A stretch of DNA of 64,000 nt, from assembly GCA_002946415.1 (NCBI GenBank), contig NJPS01000038.1:1-64000 (forward strand). The letters run 5' to 3'. A program made the position numbers and the translations under genes. Shown here in pieces: positions 33,240-45,714 of the stretch. The notes below the pieces were generated by a model that was given only the letters and a program-made list of their open reading frames with translations, searched no databases and was not told the DNA's origin. The first letter of the stretch is position 1. Each line of letters starts with the position of its first letter. Source of the stretch: Rutstroemia sp. NJR-2017a BVV2. Taxonomy: Eukaryota > Ascomycota > Leotiomycetes > Helotiales > Rutstroemiaceae.

Positions 33240-35649
33240 ATGGCCTCAATGTACCAAATCCCGACCGACAACATATTGAACGAAGCCCCGCGAGCATCAC
33301 AGGCCTGCGCAACATGCAGGAAGCAAAAGCGCAAATGCAGCAAAGACCTGCCGCAATGTGCTCTCTGCAAACGCATGGGTCGCATCTGCGACTACTCGGA
33401 TTCCTCGCCCGCTCCCACGTCCGATGATTTCAATGCGCTGCGCACAAGAGTTATAGAGTTGGAGGGGCGGTTAAACGCGGGGAACTCAATGGCTCATACG
33501 CCGCCGTTTGCTACGCCGTCGTCGTTGGCCAATGGTGCGGACGGTATGCCGGCCCAGCAGGTGCAGGCGTATACGACTGCCCCGCAGCAGGATTCGGCGT
33601 GGCATACTATACAGAACAGGTTTCCTGCAATTGCAGTGCTTGATAGCGAGACGTTTCAGAGCGGAGGGTAGGCGGTTCCTATTTTTGTTCGGAGGTAGAT
33701 TGTGCTTTGCTGATTTGTGGATTCAGCATTCCGGTCCCGAAACCTGTTGTGGATATACCTGTTGTAAGTTGACATACACATATTTTCGCTTTCGTCCAAT
33801 CTTGGGTGTTGGAGCACATCATATAGCTGTGACGTCCGTCCTGCAGTGCGGGAAACTGGGAGACGAATTTTTGATGAAAGATTGTCTACTTGTGATTGGG
33901 ATATATTGTAAGTATACAATTTATTGTTCCAATGGGGATTGTGCATAGGAAGCTTGTGCAATTGATTGTTCCATTATTTGGAACAGTTTATTTTGGTTTA
34001 GTCAATTACAGATTACGAGGTCAAATCGTCCAGTTTCCTGCACGAAAGAATCTTGATATTCTGCTTCGGTTGCTATTTCAGTATTATGCACATCTCAGAC
34101 TCTGATGACTGATAACTGTTTTGCAGGAAGTTCTGGAGATACTGGGAGATGTATCGGTCATACAGCCGATGCTCACAGATTACTTCAACACTGTTCACAA
34201 ATGGTATCCGATTATATCCCAGAAACGACTAGATTTAAATCTAGTCAACCCATTCTGGGAAGCAGGACCAGATCTTGCTCTACTTTTCCTTTGTATGAAG
34301 CTCATTACTTCGAGACCAGTTGATGGGCTTGAATGTGCACAAAATCCAGTTTACATTACCGCGAAGCGTTTCATTGCGCTGATGGAAGCCGCTGGCATGG
34401 TCTCTCTATTAGTTTTGCAATCAAATATCCTTGTTACTCTGTATGAGTATGGACAGGCAATATATCCAGCGGCCTGGATGTCCGCTGGCTGGTGTGTACG
34501 ATATGGTACCCTATTAGGTATCAACGGGTTTGACGAGTCTCCTCAATTGCTTGGACCACTTGTAAGCAATGCTACCCCGTCCATTGCTGACATCTTACTG
34601 ACCTCTTTGGAAGAGTACAAGGACTGAGCATGAAGAACGCATACGTACTTGGTGGGGTGTCCTCATAATTGACAGGTAATATAAACCTTCCTTAGCTCCC
34701 CAGTGCACAAAAGTCCCGTCGGTTTGGGACAACGCTTCCTAGCTAATTGCTCTACTGGTTTTGAACAATATGCCCAGGCCAAATCTAAGGAGATTTCAGA
34801 TACGGTGATTGTCAAATGGTTCAATTTAATCACTAACTTTGTTGCAGGATGGTTTCCATAGGAAGTAAAGCCCATATCTTAACTGCCCAGGAGCCGCAAA
34901 ATGGGGACCCTCTACCTGCTGATGATATTGCATGGGTAAGGTGGTATACCCGATTATGGAGTGTGATACTAACTCTATCGTAGGGCAATGGTGAGATGAC
35001 GCTTCAAAGATATGTATCCAACCCAGTCAGCGAGCCTGTCTCGCCTTTCACACGCCTCTGCCAAGGATCCGTAATGCTAGGCAAGGTTCTCCGTCACCAC
35101 TATGCCGAAGACATTCCCTCAGAAACTACTCGCTTCACCATCGCATCTCAACTCTATATTGATTGCTCAATCCTCGCTCGAAAGATAGACGAAGAAGCCA
35201 GCGAATCCAACGAATACCTTACACTAGCAACCTCCTTAGCACTCATATATAGCACCCTGAATGCCCTCTGCGAGCCTTACACATGTACCACAAAAAAAGC
35301 AGGCAATTCTCCCCCCAGTGTTGAGAGAGCAGCAATGACAGTCCAAGCACTTGACGGGCTGAAGAGCGTTTCGAATAGCTCCGTAGAATTCGCAGACAAG
35401 CTCATCAACGGGACACCAACACAGCAAGATCTAGATAAAGTCAGTCCATTAATCATGGACGCTTTATATTCAGCTGCGTCGAACTACGCATGGTTAGTGC
35501 GGGAAAGCGGAGATCAGCAATACCAAGCTGCGCTGGATTCTATTCGACATTGCTTGAGACGGCTTGGTGGTAGATGGAGGAATGCAGCGGAGTATTTGAG
35601 AATTCTAGAGGCGCAGGAGTTTACATATGCTGTGGGAAGTGCTAATTAA
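33240..35649 (+). CDS. Zn2Cys6 fungal transcription factor
   Basis: This is a DNA-binding regulator of the fungal binuclear zinc cluster family. Six exons, 33240-33667, 33727-33763, 34127-34561, 34614-34675, 34848-34935 and 34984-35649, give 571 residues. The cluster is CATCRKQKRKC then CALC then C (spacing C-x2-C-x6-C-x6-C-x2-C-x6-C) at about residues 23-50. A short helix (LRTRVIELEGRL) may dimerise. The middle-homology region (fungal_trans) starts near VLEILGD and includes YFNTVHKWYPIISQKRL, WEAGPDLALLFLCMKLI, WMSAGWCVRYGTLLG and EHEERIRTWWGVLIIDR. Exon 2 is only 37 bases. The following intron (363 bases) and the one before exon 5 (172 bases) are long for this region. The target is unknown, and the convergent MFS gene is a candidate. 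Confidence 0.85.
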
Positions 35650-35946
35650 AGTACAATCCCGTTCAGGTGTTTAACATATTGGCGGAGTTCGGAGCTGAGT
35701 TTGTGCACTACGATGACTTCCAAAGATTACGGGATCTGGCTAGCTTATAACTTAATATCAAATCATTTACACATTATGTCCTCTTGCTCGCCTGTCGCTA
35801 TGCTATGCTTCGCTATATACAAAATACATCGCAATCTAAAAAAATACACCGCAATCTTTATTTTCTCTTGCAGGCGTCATCATATCGAATATTACACGTT
35901 ATCCAGCACGAACGTAACACGAGTACAAACGCAGCTGCACCTCGTC
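35650..35946. other. Convergent spacer, Zn2Cys6 gene and MFS gene
   Basis: 297 bases between two stop codons. The 3' UTRs probably approach or overlap. No other feature seen. Confidence 0.5.
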
Positions 35947-38219
35947 TTAATGCCTCGCAGCATACTTCGACCATCCTCTGATTTTCGGGCCATATATGTA
36001 GAACAGATACGGCACCGGCACCATCACCGCGGAAATAGCGCCCAATATTGTGAGTGTCCAATGCACACCCATATTTTCGTAAAACCTATCAATCATCTTC
36101 ATTAGCGCGAATTCCTCTCTGTGATCTCCCAAACTCTCGCAAAATCACCATCCTACTAGCTCTTTTCACAATCCACTGAACATCAAACGAAAAGGAAAGA
36201 AAAAAAACACTCACGGAATCCCGACCTCGACCATACCCCCGGCAGCCACATATCGAATGAGCGTAAGACTCGCCAGCGCGGACGCAGCGTACATTTCGTA
36301 GGAATCGATGATGTACTGGTAGGTGGAGATGAAGATGCAGAGGATGCCGTAGCCGAAGACGAGGGAGGCGACGAGCCCGGACCAGGGGGATATGGAGGGG
36401 TAGTTGGTCCAGCCCATCCAGAAGAGGGAGATGGGTACTGCTCTTGAGGGGAATGTTAGATTTGTGGCAGGGAGAGCGAGAAGGGGGTAAACTCACGGTG
36501 CGCCGAACATAGCAAACCAGAGACGTTGTTCAGGGGGGAGACGAGCATTCGGACCTTTTTCTGCGCGGAGCTTTGCGAGATCGCGACGCGCCCAGTAGTA
36601 GATGAGGGGCTGGAATATGGGATTAGCACAGGATTCCCGGGATTGATGGAAGGAACACAAGACAAGACTTACCACCAACAAACTAGCAAAACAAAGACCA
36701 ATCGCAATCCCCACAAACGACAATCCCACCAAACCCTCACTGAACCCATACGTCTCCCCGAAAATATACGTATAACCATCCAAGAATGTGAACAAGATGA
36801 TATACACAACCGTTAAGTACAGCGCGAAGAGCATGACGATGGGTTCCCGTGCAGTGAGGATAAACGGACGGTACAAGGCGCGCATAAGTCGTTTGCCAAA
36901 GGAGTCGGCGCGGATCTCGACTTCGGCTACGTAGCGCTCGTCCTGGGTGATGCGGCGCAGGTGGGAGGCTTTCCATTTCAGGAGGATGGGGGCGAAGGTT
37001 TCGGGCTGGAAGAGGAAGACTAGGAGGAGGATGGCGCCGGAGAGGATGAGGGTTATCTGGATTCGGGTGTTAACATAACGTAGATATCATCAAGGATGAG
37101 GATGCAGAAAATGGACTCGAATCGAACATACCCATTCACACCATCTCCAGCTCACGAGACTTGACTGTCCTACGAAGCCACCGACCACGGGACCGAAGAT
37201 CGGGCCCATAAATGCGGCATTGGCGAAGACGGGGAATGCGAAAACTCGCTCCATCGGGTTCCAGAGATCGGATATCGAACCGCCTGCGCAGGTCAGGGGG
37301 GTGGAACCGAAGAATCCGGCTAGGAAGCGGAACACGAGTTGTGCGCCGAGGTTGGGCGCAAGTGCTGATGCCATGATCCAGATCATGTAGATGAGCAGGG
37401 TGACGATATACACTGGATTGCGACCAATGGTTTCAGAGATTGGACCTAATTCTAAGCATCAGTATTTCACCATCACTCACTGCACTCGCAAAAGCCCCTC
37501 CATTACTCACCCGCAAACAACGCTCCAAAACCAAACCCCACGAGAAAAAGCCCCGTAGCCAAACTCTCCGCCACCTCACTGACCCCAAACTCCTCGCTCG
37601 CCTGCGTCAACGCCGCACTATCAATCGACGACGCAAACCCCACAATAAACCCAATACTCGCAATCATAATCGTGCAGAAAATGCGCTTCGTATACGGCCA
37701 ATTATGCGGATTCATCGGATCACTCTCACTCTCGTAGCCCACTACAAACACAATCTCTTTCTCTCCTTCCCCGGGCTTATCCGTCGGCGGGGGAAGATTT
37801 TTCCCCTTCTTCGTGCGCGTCCGGGTTAATTGGGCGGAGAGCTCGCGGACCTCGATGCCGGAGAGCGCGTGTCCGAGCCGGGTGCCGAAACTGCGGGTTG
37901 TGTGCGCGGTGGCGTGGGTGGCGGTGCGTTCGGCGGGGATTTCGACATTGTCGTCGGGGTGGGAGGGGGATGGGGAGTGCGTGTCGGGCTGTTCTGCTTT
38001 CTCTGGGTCGCGGGGGTCGAAACTGGCGGGCGTGGGGACGTTGGTTGAAGATGTGGTGTCGATTGAGGAGGCTCGATGGCCATTGGTACCATCCTCGTTG
38101 GCGTTGGCTTGGGTATTCAATGCATTGCCTCTTTGCATCGCCTCGGCGCGATGCTTATCCCTTTCATATTGCTCTTGCACCAATCGTCCAAAGCGTCTGT
38201 GGGCTAGTAGGGACTGCAT
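35947..38219 (-). CDS. MFS exporter of the DHA1 family (Tpo1/Flu1-like)
   Basis: This is a proton-coupled major facilitator of the drug/polyamine exporter family in the plasma membrane. Six exons, 38219-37511, 37451-37132, 37056-36673, 36609-36497, 36442-36215 and 36085-35947, give 630 residues. The N-terminal 180 residues are cytosolic, Ser/Thr/Asp-rich and charged. NPHNWPYTKR precedes the first membrane helix, the hallmark of this subfamily. About 12 helices follow. The loop between helices 2 and 3 has ELGPISETIGRNPVY. GSTPLTCAGGSISDLW and FMGPIFGPVVGGFVGQ correspond to conserved helix 4 and 5 segments of DHA1 proteins (motif C GPxxGG). The substrate cannot be read from sequence. All exon junctions keep frame, and the third acceptor site (CTCAAG) is the one that does so. 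Confidence 0.88.
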
Positions 38220-38845
38220 ATTGGAACTTTCCTGATATGCTCACCAAGACGACCGAAAGATTGGGAATTTCAGATAAGAGGATGAAGAGAGAAGTACTTT
38301 AAAAAAACAGACCTACCACGGCGACAGATGAGTCAAATAGAAATTTAACCTACCACTCGGAAATAAAATACAGACCCCAGTAGAGTATTACTCCTCCGTC
38401 ATATCAGGGTGGAGTCAAAATAGAGAAATTTTGAAAAGAAACGCAATAGATCTGCGCCGTTGGATGTGATAGTGGATCGACTAAGTTACGGCTAGCTGCG
38501 AGAATCGCTTCCTATCAATGACGCGTGGGTCTTTTTGACCGAAGCTTATGTTAAGGGCGTCGGATATAACGCGGGAAAATGGAGCACCAGATTTGTCACA
38601 ATTACCGTTCTAGGCAAATACCTGCAGATATTGGTAAGAAGGATGCCTGGGAATAAACCCTTCTTTGGAAGCGGTCTGCATGTGAGTATACATCACGATA
38701 GGTATTGCAGGCTGTGTGCTTGTTGATATAGGGAGCCCGCTAAAGCTCCCTGCACTGTTGAATATCTTGGAGTTTTTATTTTGAGCTTGTTGAAATCTAT
38801 GTCTATCATACAGAAGGTTCTAAACATCTATGGTGCTCTTTCCCT
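38220..38845. other. Intergenic region between the MFS gene and MCR1
   Basis: 626 bases between two minus-strand genes, containing the MFS promoter and the MCR1 3' flank. No gene seen. Confidence 0.5.
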
Positions 38846-40165
38846 CTAGAACTTGTAGACCTGGTCTTTGGTGTAACCAAGCTCCTTCAATGCACCGTCT
38901 ATTTCACCCTGGTCTTGAGGGGACTTCTTGGCACCAGAAATAGCCTTGTACATTCCTGGTGGTCCGCAGACGAAGATCTTGATATTCTCGGACTTGGGCT
39001 CTGGGAGGACGGTCTTCAGTAGGTCTTTGTTGATATATCCCTTTCCTCCAGTCCATTCCTTTGGTGGGTTATCCAAAACGTAGAATGCTCTGAATCGTTG
39101 AGGATAGGTGTTTTCAAGATGCTCGAATTCGCGCTTCAATAAGATATCTTCCTCGCTGATGTTTCCGAAGACCAAGGTAACCTTTGTCTTATCCGCAGGG
39201 TTGTTGAAGATAGCTCTTGCGAGTTGATACATAGGAGTGATTCCAGTTCCTCCAGCGATGAACGCAACGTGGTTATGCTTGTTCGTCTCCCATTGATACT
39301 TTGGGAGAGGTCCCTTGAAGTCTAATCTTTGACCAGGTTCCATGGCTGTATTTAAAAATCAGTATCTTCTTCCGAAGCGTGAGTGAAGGAGGGGTATAAA
39401 CGAAAGGTATTGTGAGGGTGAGGTTGGAAGAATACTAACAGTGCATGTGCTCCGACATTGGTCCATTTGGATATTTCTTGATGAGTAAATCTATGTACCC
39501 CTTCTCGCCTATAATATGTCAGCAATGTTCTTGGCGAAAAGGAAGAATCCTTCTAACCTTCATCGCTCACGGGTGTGTAAGGACGAAGAACAGGCTTCTC
39601 CATGGCAGGGCCCTTGTACTTCGTGAGGAGAGCAGATGCGACACGCAGGCCGCTGACTTGATCTTGCTCAGGTAATTCGAATCTCAACTTCTTTGTGTTG
39701 TGGTTGACGAGCTCTACACTGTCCAGCTTTAGGCTGATGAAGCCCTGGTCACCACCTGTGAATGCAGATGATCCAACAGCTCCCTCAACCTTCTCTTTGC
39801 CCTGGCCGACAGCGGCCTTAGCCTTCGCTTCGGCGTCCTTCGCAGCATCCTTTACCTTGGCGGCGTTGTCTCCTTGGCTGAGGAAATAGTATGCTCCTCC
39901 AGCTACCGCAGCAGCTAAACCTCCATATAAAGCGGTATTTGATCCACCATTGTTCGAGGGCTCTGTGGCATATCGTCGAAATTGCTATAGAGACATACCA
40001 TTAGCATATATAACCTTGATTATTTCAATCGGTGTTCCTATGCATCCGAAAGGCTGAACCCAGGGTTTTCGTAGATGGGGGCAGCGCAATGGACGAAAAT
40101 GAAGCATGGTGTTGTCTTACATTCTTCAATGGCTGAGCCGTTCTGAAAGCTTGTCGCGCGAACAT
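38846..40165 (-). CDS. MCR1: NADH-cytochrome b5 reductase, mitochondrial (Mcr1)
   Basis: This FAD enzyme passes electrons from NADH to cytochrome b5 and similar acceptors, at the mitochondrial outer membrane and intermembrane space. Four exons, 40165-40121, 39984-39558, 39508-39440 and 39345-38846, give 346 residues. The N-terminus [15 protein letters not shown] is basic and presequence-like. A hydrophobic segment ([18 protein letters not shown]) follows as membrane anchor, then an Ala/Lys-rich linker. FAD-binding [10 protein letters not shown] and [16 protein letters not shown], the GPLPKYQW strand, NADH-binding [13 protein letters not shown] and [14 protein letters not shown] are all present. 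The C-terminus is VYKF, close to the usual KF/F ending. Two introns have atypical donors (GTTAGA, GTTAGT). It is divergent from a small hypothetical gene. Confidence 0.93.
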
Positions 40166-40861
40166 GATTGAATCTGCGAGGATGATCGGCAGTGTACTGT
40201 GAATGGTGGCTGATTACAGGAGACTGAGAGGTTATAAATCTACCTTCGTAGAGATGTTGAGATCTGAGCTTTCAATTGCGAGAGTGGGTAGTGGGTAGCT
40301 GTCCAGTTACGTAGACGACGGGTATGAACTAAGGAACCAAGGAACGCGGCAACCTTACTTGTTGGCCTGTGCCGTGGGGCTGCTTACACTTATAAAACCT
40401 ACGAAGCGTACAAGTCCAGTGGGTGGTCGGTACTTCGGCACTTCATTGCAAAGCAAAAATCATCGTCGGTATTCGCTAAAAGCCCACTCTTATCGGGTTT
40501 CAGAGTGAACGCGATGTGAGAATGCATTGGCGAACACCGACAATGATTCCTGGGACTGTACAAGAAGACCAATACATCCGGATGGCCTCCAAATCAAAAT
40601 GGCAGTCCTGGAATACCTAGTATGCACTGACAATTCAGCGAACTAGCAGCGTGAAGGAATCAATTCTGTTTGTTGATTATGCAGAGTGTGCTGCCTATAT
40701 GCGGGTGATGGGGGCCCGTCAGCTGCTGTGCGCAGATCATCATACTGTGCCTCACACTTGACTTCTAGTATCGACATGTTCGGTCAAGTAAGACTATCAA
40801 GCAAATCTACCTTCTCGAGCAACAGACCCATTGATTCATCTATGCAAACAACACCGCGAAG
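40166..40861. promoter_or_regulatory. Divergent promoter region, MCR1 and the hypothetical gene at 40862
   Basis: 696 bases between two divergent starts. No specific site recognised. Confidence 0.4.
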
Positions 40862-41344
40862 ATGTCTTCGAACATCCCCACTACTTCTCGGCTACCATCT
40901 CACCATAAGGAGCAACAGATGGCAAACCAAAAGGAGCTCAGTCGGATTCTCAGAGATATCAAGCATGATCTCACCCTCAACGGCATCTTAGCCCTTGGCA
41001 AAGACGGGATACTTCGCTCCCTGACAGCCGATCGCGAGGTCGTTGACGCAGTGTCTCTCCGGCCGGAGCTCATGAAAGCCCTTCTCGATCGCATGCCTTA
41101 CGATCCTCAAGCTGAGATTGATTATCGGGGTGTTGATGGTACCAAGACTTCAAAGGAGCAGTGGTTTCATCCAGATAGAAGCTTGTTGCCGCTGTCATAC
41201 ACTCCGCCAGAAGAAAGGAGAAATTTGTCGCCTAAGAAGTTAGAGGAAAATCGTCGGATGCTTGAAAAGAGGAAGGAAAAACAGTGTGAGCCACAGATTG
41301 TGTCTGATTATGATTTAGGAATCGGAGAGAGGGGAACGGAGTGA
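40862..41344 (+). CDS. Small hypothetical protein
   Basis: Single open frame of 160 residues from ATG 40862. I do not recognise a family. The N-terminus is Ser/Thr/His-rich. A helical middle (ELSRILRDIKHDLTLNGILALGKDGILRSL, described here in two parts: ELSRILRDIKHDL and NGILALGKDGILRSL) is followed by RPELMKALLDRMPYDPQAEIDYRGV. The C-terminal third is Lys/Glu/Arg-rich (PEERRNLSPKKLEENRRMLEKRKEK). No signal peptide, membrane segment or metal site is visible. The good amino-acid balance and lack of low complexity favour a real gene, but a single exon with no known motif leaves doubt. Confidence 0.5.
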   Translation: MSSNIPTTSRLPSHHKEQQMANQKELSRILRDIKHDLTLNGILALGKDGILRSLTADREVVDAVSLRPELMKALLDRMPYDPQAEIDYRGVDGTKTSKEQWFHPDRSLLPLSYTPPEERRNLSPKKLEENRRMLEKRKEKQCEPQIVSDYDLGIGERGTE

Positions 41345-42571
41345 AAGGGGGATCAAAAGAACCGAGTGCTCAACGCATGATAAGCCCGAATTGAGGGATT
41401 AATGAGCGTCGATAGTATTAGTATGTGTACCCAATGATTATGCCTACTGAAGAGAAGGATAACTGAGCCTACATTTTGTAAGTTTGCTAGATCAAGTCAG
41501 ATGATTATTTTGCTGATTTTATTCAACCTCAGAAGACAAAACCCAAAGGGTGTCGCGAGGCAGGAGCGGGGTTCGTTCTCGTTAAGACTGATGACTAAAT
41601 GCTGATTCAGCGGTGGTCCGCGCAAGAATCATATTCGACGTCGCCTCATATTCACTCCGAGATTTCAGTACAGAGCAGACATAATACGACTCTCAAACAA
41701 CGGGAATTTTGATAAGAGAGGGGATACAAAGTGAATTGTATAGCCTTGCGAAAGTCGCAACAGGCAAGTGAGCACACGTCAACGTTCTTTGCCCAACGTT
41801 GGTAAGTTGGCAGCAACCAGCCATGTCTTTGCTGCTTACCATGAATGAAAAGGGGGTTTCGAAGTGTCAATGTTATACCTTATCACTGTTTCCTTTCCTG
41901 ATGTTTTCAATCTTCATAAGAAGTTGCAATGGAATGCATACTGCTCTTATCACCCCAGAGTTGGATTGGTGAATCTTGAATACCATGAGACAAGTGCAGA
42001 ATAACCTTGAACCTTTCTTCCTACTGAATTAAAGCAGCGTATGTACAACCTTCTTCGGCGTTGCTGTCAAAGCCTGTCTATACGTCTAAAGCTTGGAAAG
42101 TTTTATTTAGGTCCTCGAACACGAAGAGCTGGACAGCTTGCACCAGATTCGTGGCCGAGTTGTGATTTGGGTTTGGATACAGATATCACTTCATCAACCA
42201 TTGGTGGATGCAGTATCGTTCTTCGGATTTCTAAGATAGCGTTACAAATCAAACCGCTATTGTAGGTATTCACCAGTTTGTTTTCATTCTGTCCTCTAAT
42301 TTGTCGACTATATGTCCGAGATTAGACCGTTTCTCAAAACAAGAGCCAAACTGTAGACGCCCTCAACTTTTGTTTACCACCATCTCAGCCCAGTCTCCCT
42401 TATTTTCTTTACTTTATTTCTCCACTATCGTCTTGTTCTACGTTCGTTTTCTGTTTTAGTGGTTCTAACATACTGATTTTGGGTACACACATTTTGGATA
42501 CAGCGACGTTTTGATGACAAGTCCGGACTGGACTCTGGACGAATATCTCAAACTCCACTAGCCCCAGATTC
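41345..42571. other. Intergenic region
   Basis: 1.2 kb between two + strand genes. Only short, unconvincing open frames. The last 250 bases are pyrimidine-rich, like a fungal promoter/leader. Confidence 0.55.
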
Positions 42572-45500
42572 ATGGCGGTGACTAACTACCGCGAGGTGAC
42601 CACTGGCGAAGTCGAAGGTGTATTGGTAAACGCGAAAACAGCCCATCTCAACACAACTAGAAATTGCAGTTCATCTACCAGCAAGCCAACCTTTGTCAAG
42701 CCTAGCTTTGTTCCAGATCCTCGAATTATTCTCGGGGAAAATCCTAGAATTGCCTACACTGCGGTACAGGCTAAGACACGACTCACTCATCGCGAGTTAA
42801 GACGCAATACTAACACGAGAACACCACGGGATCTTGCGCTCGCTCACATAAACAAACCACTTCGCGCCCCCAACGATACTACCCCAAACATCCCTTCCAG
42901 TCTTTCAAAGGTCATGGCAGCGTCTTACCCAGAAGCAGCAGCAGCAGTTGTACCTACTCCACCTATGACATTGGTAAGTTCGAGGCGACCTTGCCTTACA
43001 CATTGCAGGAGATAATATTCACTCATTAATCGCGCGATTATTAGGTTAAAGAGCCCTCACGCGTTGACAAGCTCTTACCAGCAGCGCCATTCGCTGGCAC
43101 GAAAAACTCGCTTGGACGACGTGCCTTGTTTGCTGCCACAGATTCAATTTCAACTTTGCCAAAACATAGAATTGTGAAAAACTATTCTCGTAACACCTCG
43201 AAAGGTACCTTTGTTGCTGCACCACCATCCGTCAGTTCTTCAGACTCTGATACAATGATTGAGTGCGAAACTGGAATGTCAAGTGTCGAAGATATGAACC
43301 GCACTTCTGGTAGCATTCGCGACAAAGATCACCTGGACAGCAACGCGGAAATGTCATCACCTGTTATACGTCCAACGCGCGCCAGTCTTCTTCGTGAGAA
43401 GCATAGCAAGTCTACAATCAAGGAGGTTCAAGACTACACGCTTGCTGTTCCCAAAAGTGGTCGCCGTACTGCTTCTTCTGACCATATTTCAAGTCAGAAA
43501 AACGGCAGTCCTGTGGCGCACAGGGGCCGTTCCACTCGATCTATTAGTTTGAACGTCAGTCAAGATAAGGACACAGAAAAAGGCGACAAGACTTTGAAGT
43601 CTCGTTTCTCTCCCGAACCAGCAGTTTCCTCTGCCGTTAGTAGCGATGACCAAGAATTCACTTTAATCGACAATGAAGAAGAAGAAGATACCGGAGTTGT
43701 CATGAACGGCAGCGCCACCGTGAGCTCAATGAGGCAGCGCGTCACTAGACTTGGTGTTGGTCCGACAATGAGATTTGCTAGAGATGCTGGCAAAGTGATT
43801 TTCGGCTGCCCTACGTAAGTGAACCTACAAATGAAATGATCAATCGACTAATTTGGAGTTTACAGTGCTTCCACACCATCTGATGAAGGTCAAGATGTTG
43901 ACACTGCCAACGACAATGATCACGCGGAAAACCCCCAATTAATTGAGCACAGCGGTGCAGTATCTTCTATGGCCAAAGAATCGGTCGACACGAACAATCA
44001 ACCAGCTCGTCAGCTCTCCCGCAAGCATCGAGCTCGAAAGGTCAGCCAAGACTTTGAAAAGTTATTCCGCCCACAAGAAACCCATCCTGTTCTCCGAGTT
44101 TTTCCTCATCCACCGCGAAATTCATCCTTGCCCACATCGCCAGAAGAAAAGCTGCCAGCAGCCAATGTACCTAGCAATCAATCCTCCGTATTCTCTCGCC
44201 TGGCTCGACCCACAGCCTCAAGCTCCGCTAGAACCAAGTCATCCATGATGAAGATCGAAAAGAAGAATACACGCAAAGAAAACAGAAAGTCCGAAGGCGA
44301 TGCAACCACTTCCAAAGACGCAGCGAAAAAACCTCCAAGGGTTTCTGGAGCTTCGTTGGCCAATTCCGATACAATGATCTCAGTCAAGAATGCTGGTAAA
44401 GGAATCAGAGAGCGATTTACTGCTATGGTTCGTTCGGGGCGCCAGAGCCGTGCCGAGCATTACGCAACATTGTCTAACAGCACGCAAGGCAGTGGTAGTG
44501 ATAACGTTGTTGCCCACGAGGAGGAGACTGCGGTTATCCAAACTATCAGTCGCAAGGTCTCGCCCACCACTGTTTACAACTCTAATGGTAGAGTAGACGC
44601 AAATGACGAAGTTCTTAGTCTTTACTATGACTTACCAGAAAGTTATGCAGGTGGCTCTGGGGTTATCGACACTATTGCGGAAGGCAACGTTGATGATTCT
44701 GACGATACGTATTCTACCAGCGTTGTGCCGGCCTTCAAAGACGTGGATTGGGATCACAACACTCGAGAGGTGGCTAACAATCAACTTTCGTCTACCTATG
44801 CTGCAGATACAAGTATTCTCACAGAGCATAATGTCGAATCCGAAAGTCAAGATAATGACAAATCCGAAGCGGCACCAATTTCATCTGCAGACGTTGAAGA
44901 TGTACAGGCTACTCATCCTCACGATACCGCTTTTATCAACGTAGAGGAAGATGCTGCTGGGGAAGAAGTCAGTCCAGCTGAGATCGAAGATTCTTTCGTC
45001 ATTCGCGAGGACACGAGTCAGGCTTCTACTACTCCCAAAGCGACTCGAGCCAGAAGCTACAGCTTTCCACGGCCCCCATCCGCAGCTAAGCAATCTAACG
45101 ACCAGCCAGAAACAGACACCCAAGTCACCGCAGGCGACGATCCAGCCGACCAACCCCGCAGCACCTCACCACCCCCTCCCCACCCCGCACCCGAACCCAC
45201 CCCCAGCAATAACCTCACCGCCTTCGACACCGCCCTCTCCCGCGCCACCTCCACCCTCCTCACCCTCGTCGACCTTGTCCGACACACCACCGACGCGCGC
45301 ACCCGCCGCAACCTGCGTCTCCGGATCCCAGATATCCACAACACGATCGCCGCCGCCCAAAACGCGCGCATCGCGCTCCAGCACGCACAACAAGCGTACG
45401 AAGGCCTCGTCGTAACCTCCATCACCATGAGCGGGGAAGCGCTGACCTGTCGATCTGTCGCCGGGAACGTGCACAGCGATGAGCACCAGCTGGCGCGCGC

Positions 45501-45714
45501 CGAAGCGCTCGAGACGCAGCAGCGGCTGTATGCGCAGTTGGCGGTGGAGGAGAGGGATAGGGATGCGGATGTGGGGCGGTTTAATGGCTATTTGCAGGCG
45601 CAGTTGGTGCAGCAGATTCAGGCGCATCAGAGCCAGGCGGTTAGGGGGCATGGGAATGGACATGGACATGCGAGGGAGAGTTCGAGGGGGAGTTCGGGGC
45701 CGGTGTCGCCTTGA
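42572..45714 (+). CDS. Large disordered hypothetical protein with C-terminal coiled coil
   Basis: I do not recognise the family. Three exons, 42572-42973, 43045-43814 and 43866-45714, give 1006 residues; introns have GTAAGT donors. Most of the protein is Ser/Thr/Asp/Glu/Lys-rich and likely disordered, with several basic-plus-Ser stretches that could be phosphorylation sites. Islands that look ordered are SMRQRVTRLGVGPTMRFARDAGKVIFGCPT near the exon 2 end and KNAGKGIRERFTAMVRSGRQSRAEHYATL in exon 3. The last 170 residues form an Ala/Gln/Arg-rich helical region (AFDTALSRATSTLLTLVDLVRH, IRIPDIHNTI-like helices, HQLARAEALETQQRLYAQLAVEE), probably a coiled coil. This 3' part is clearly richer in G and C than the rest. 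No membrane segment is seen. Confidence 0.65.

Noticed and set aside
33830..33908. Possible extra exon in the Zn2Cys6 gene between TATAG and GTAAGT
   Set aside because: The required phase places TGA as its second codon, so it cannot be part of the main frame.
36089..36496. 135-codon minus-strand frame in the MFS gene
   Set aside because: It crosses an intron and reads a shifted frame; the true exons there match the transporter.
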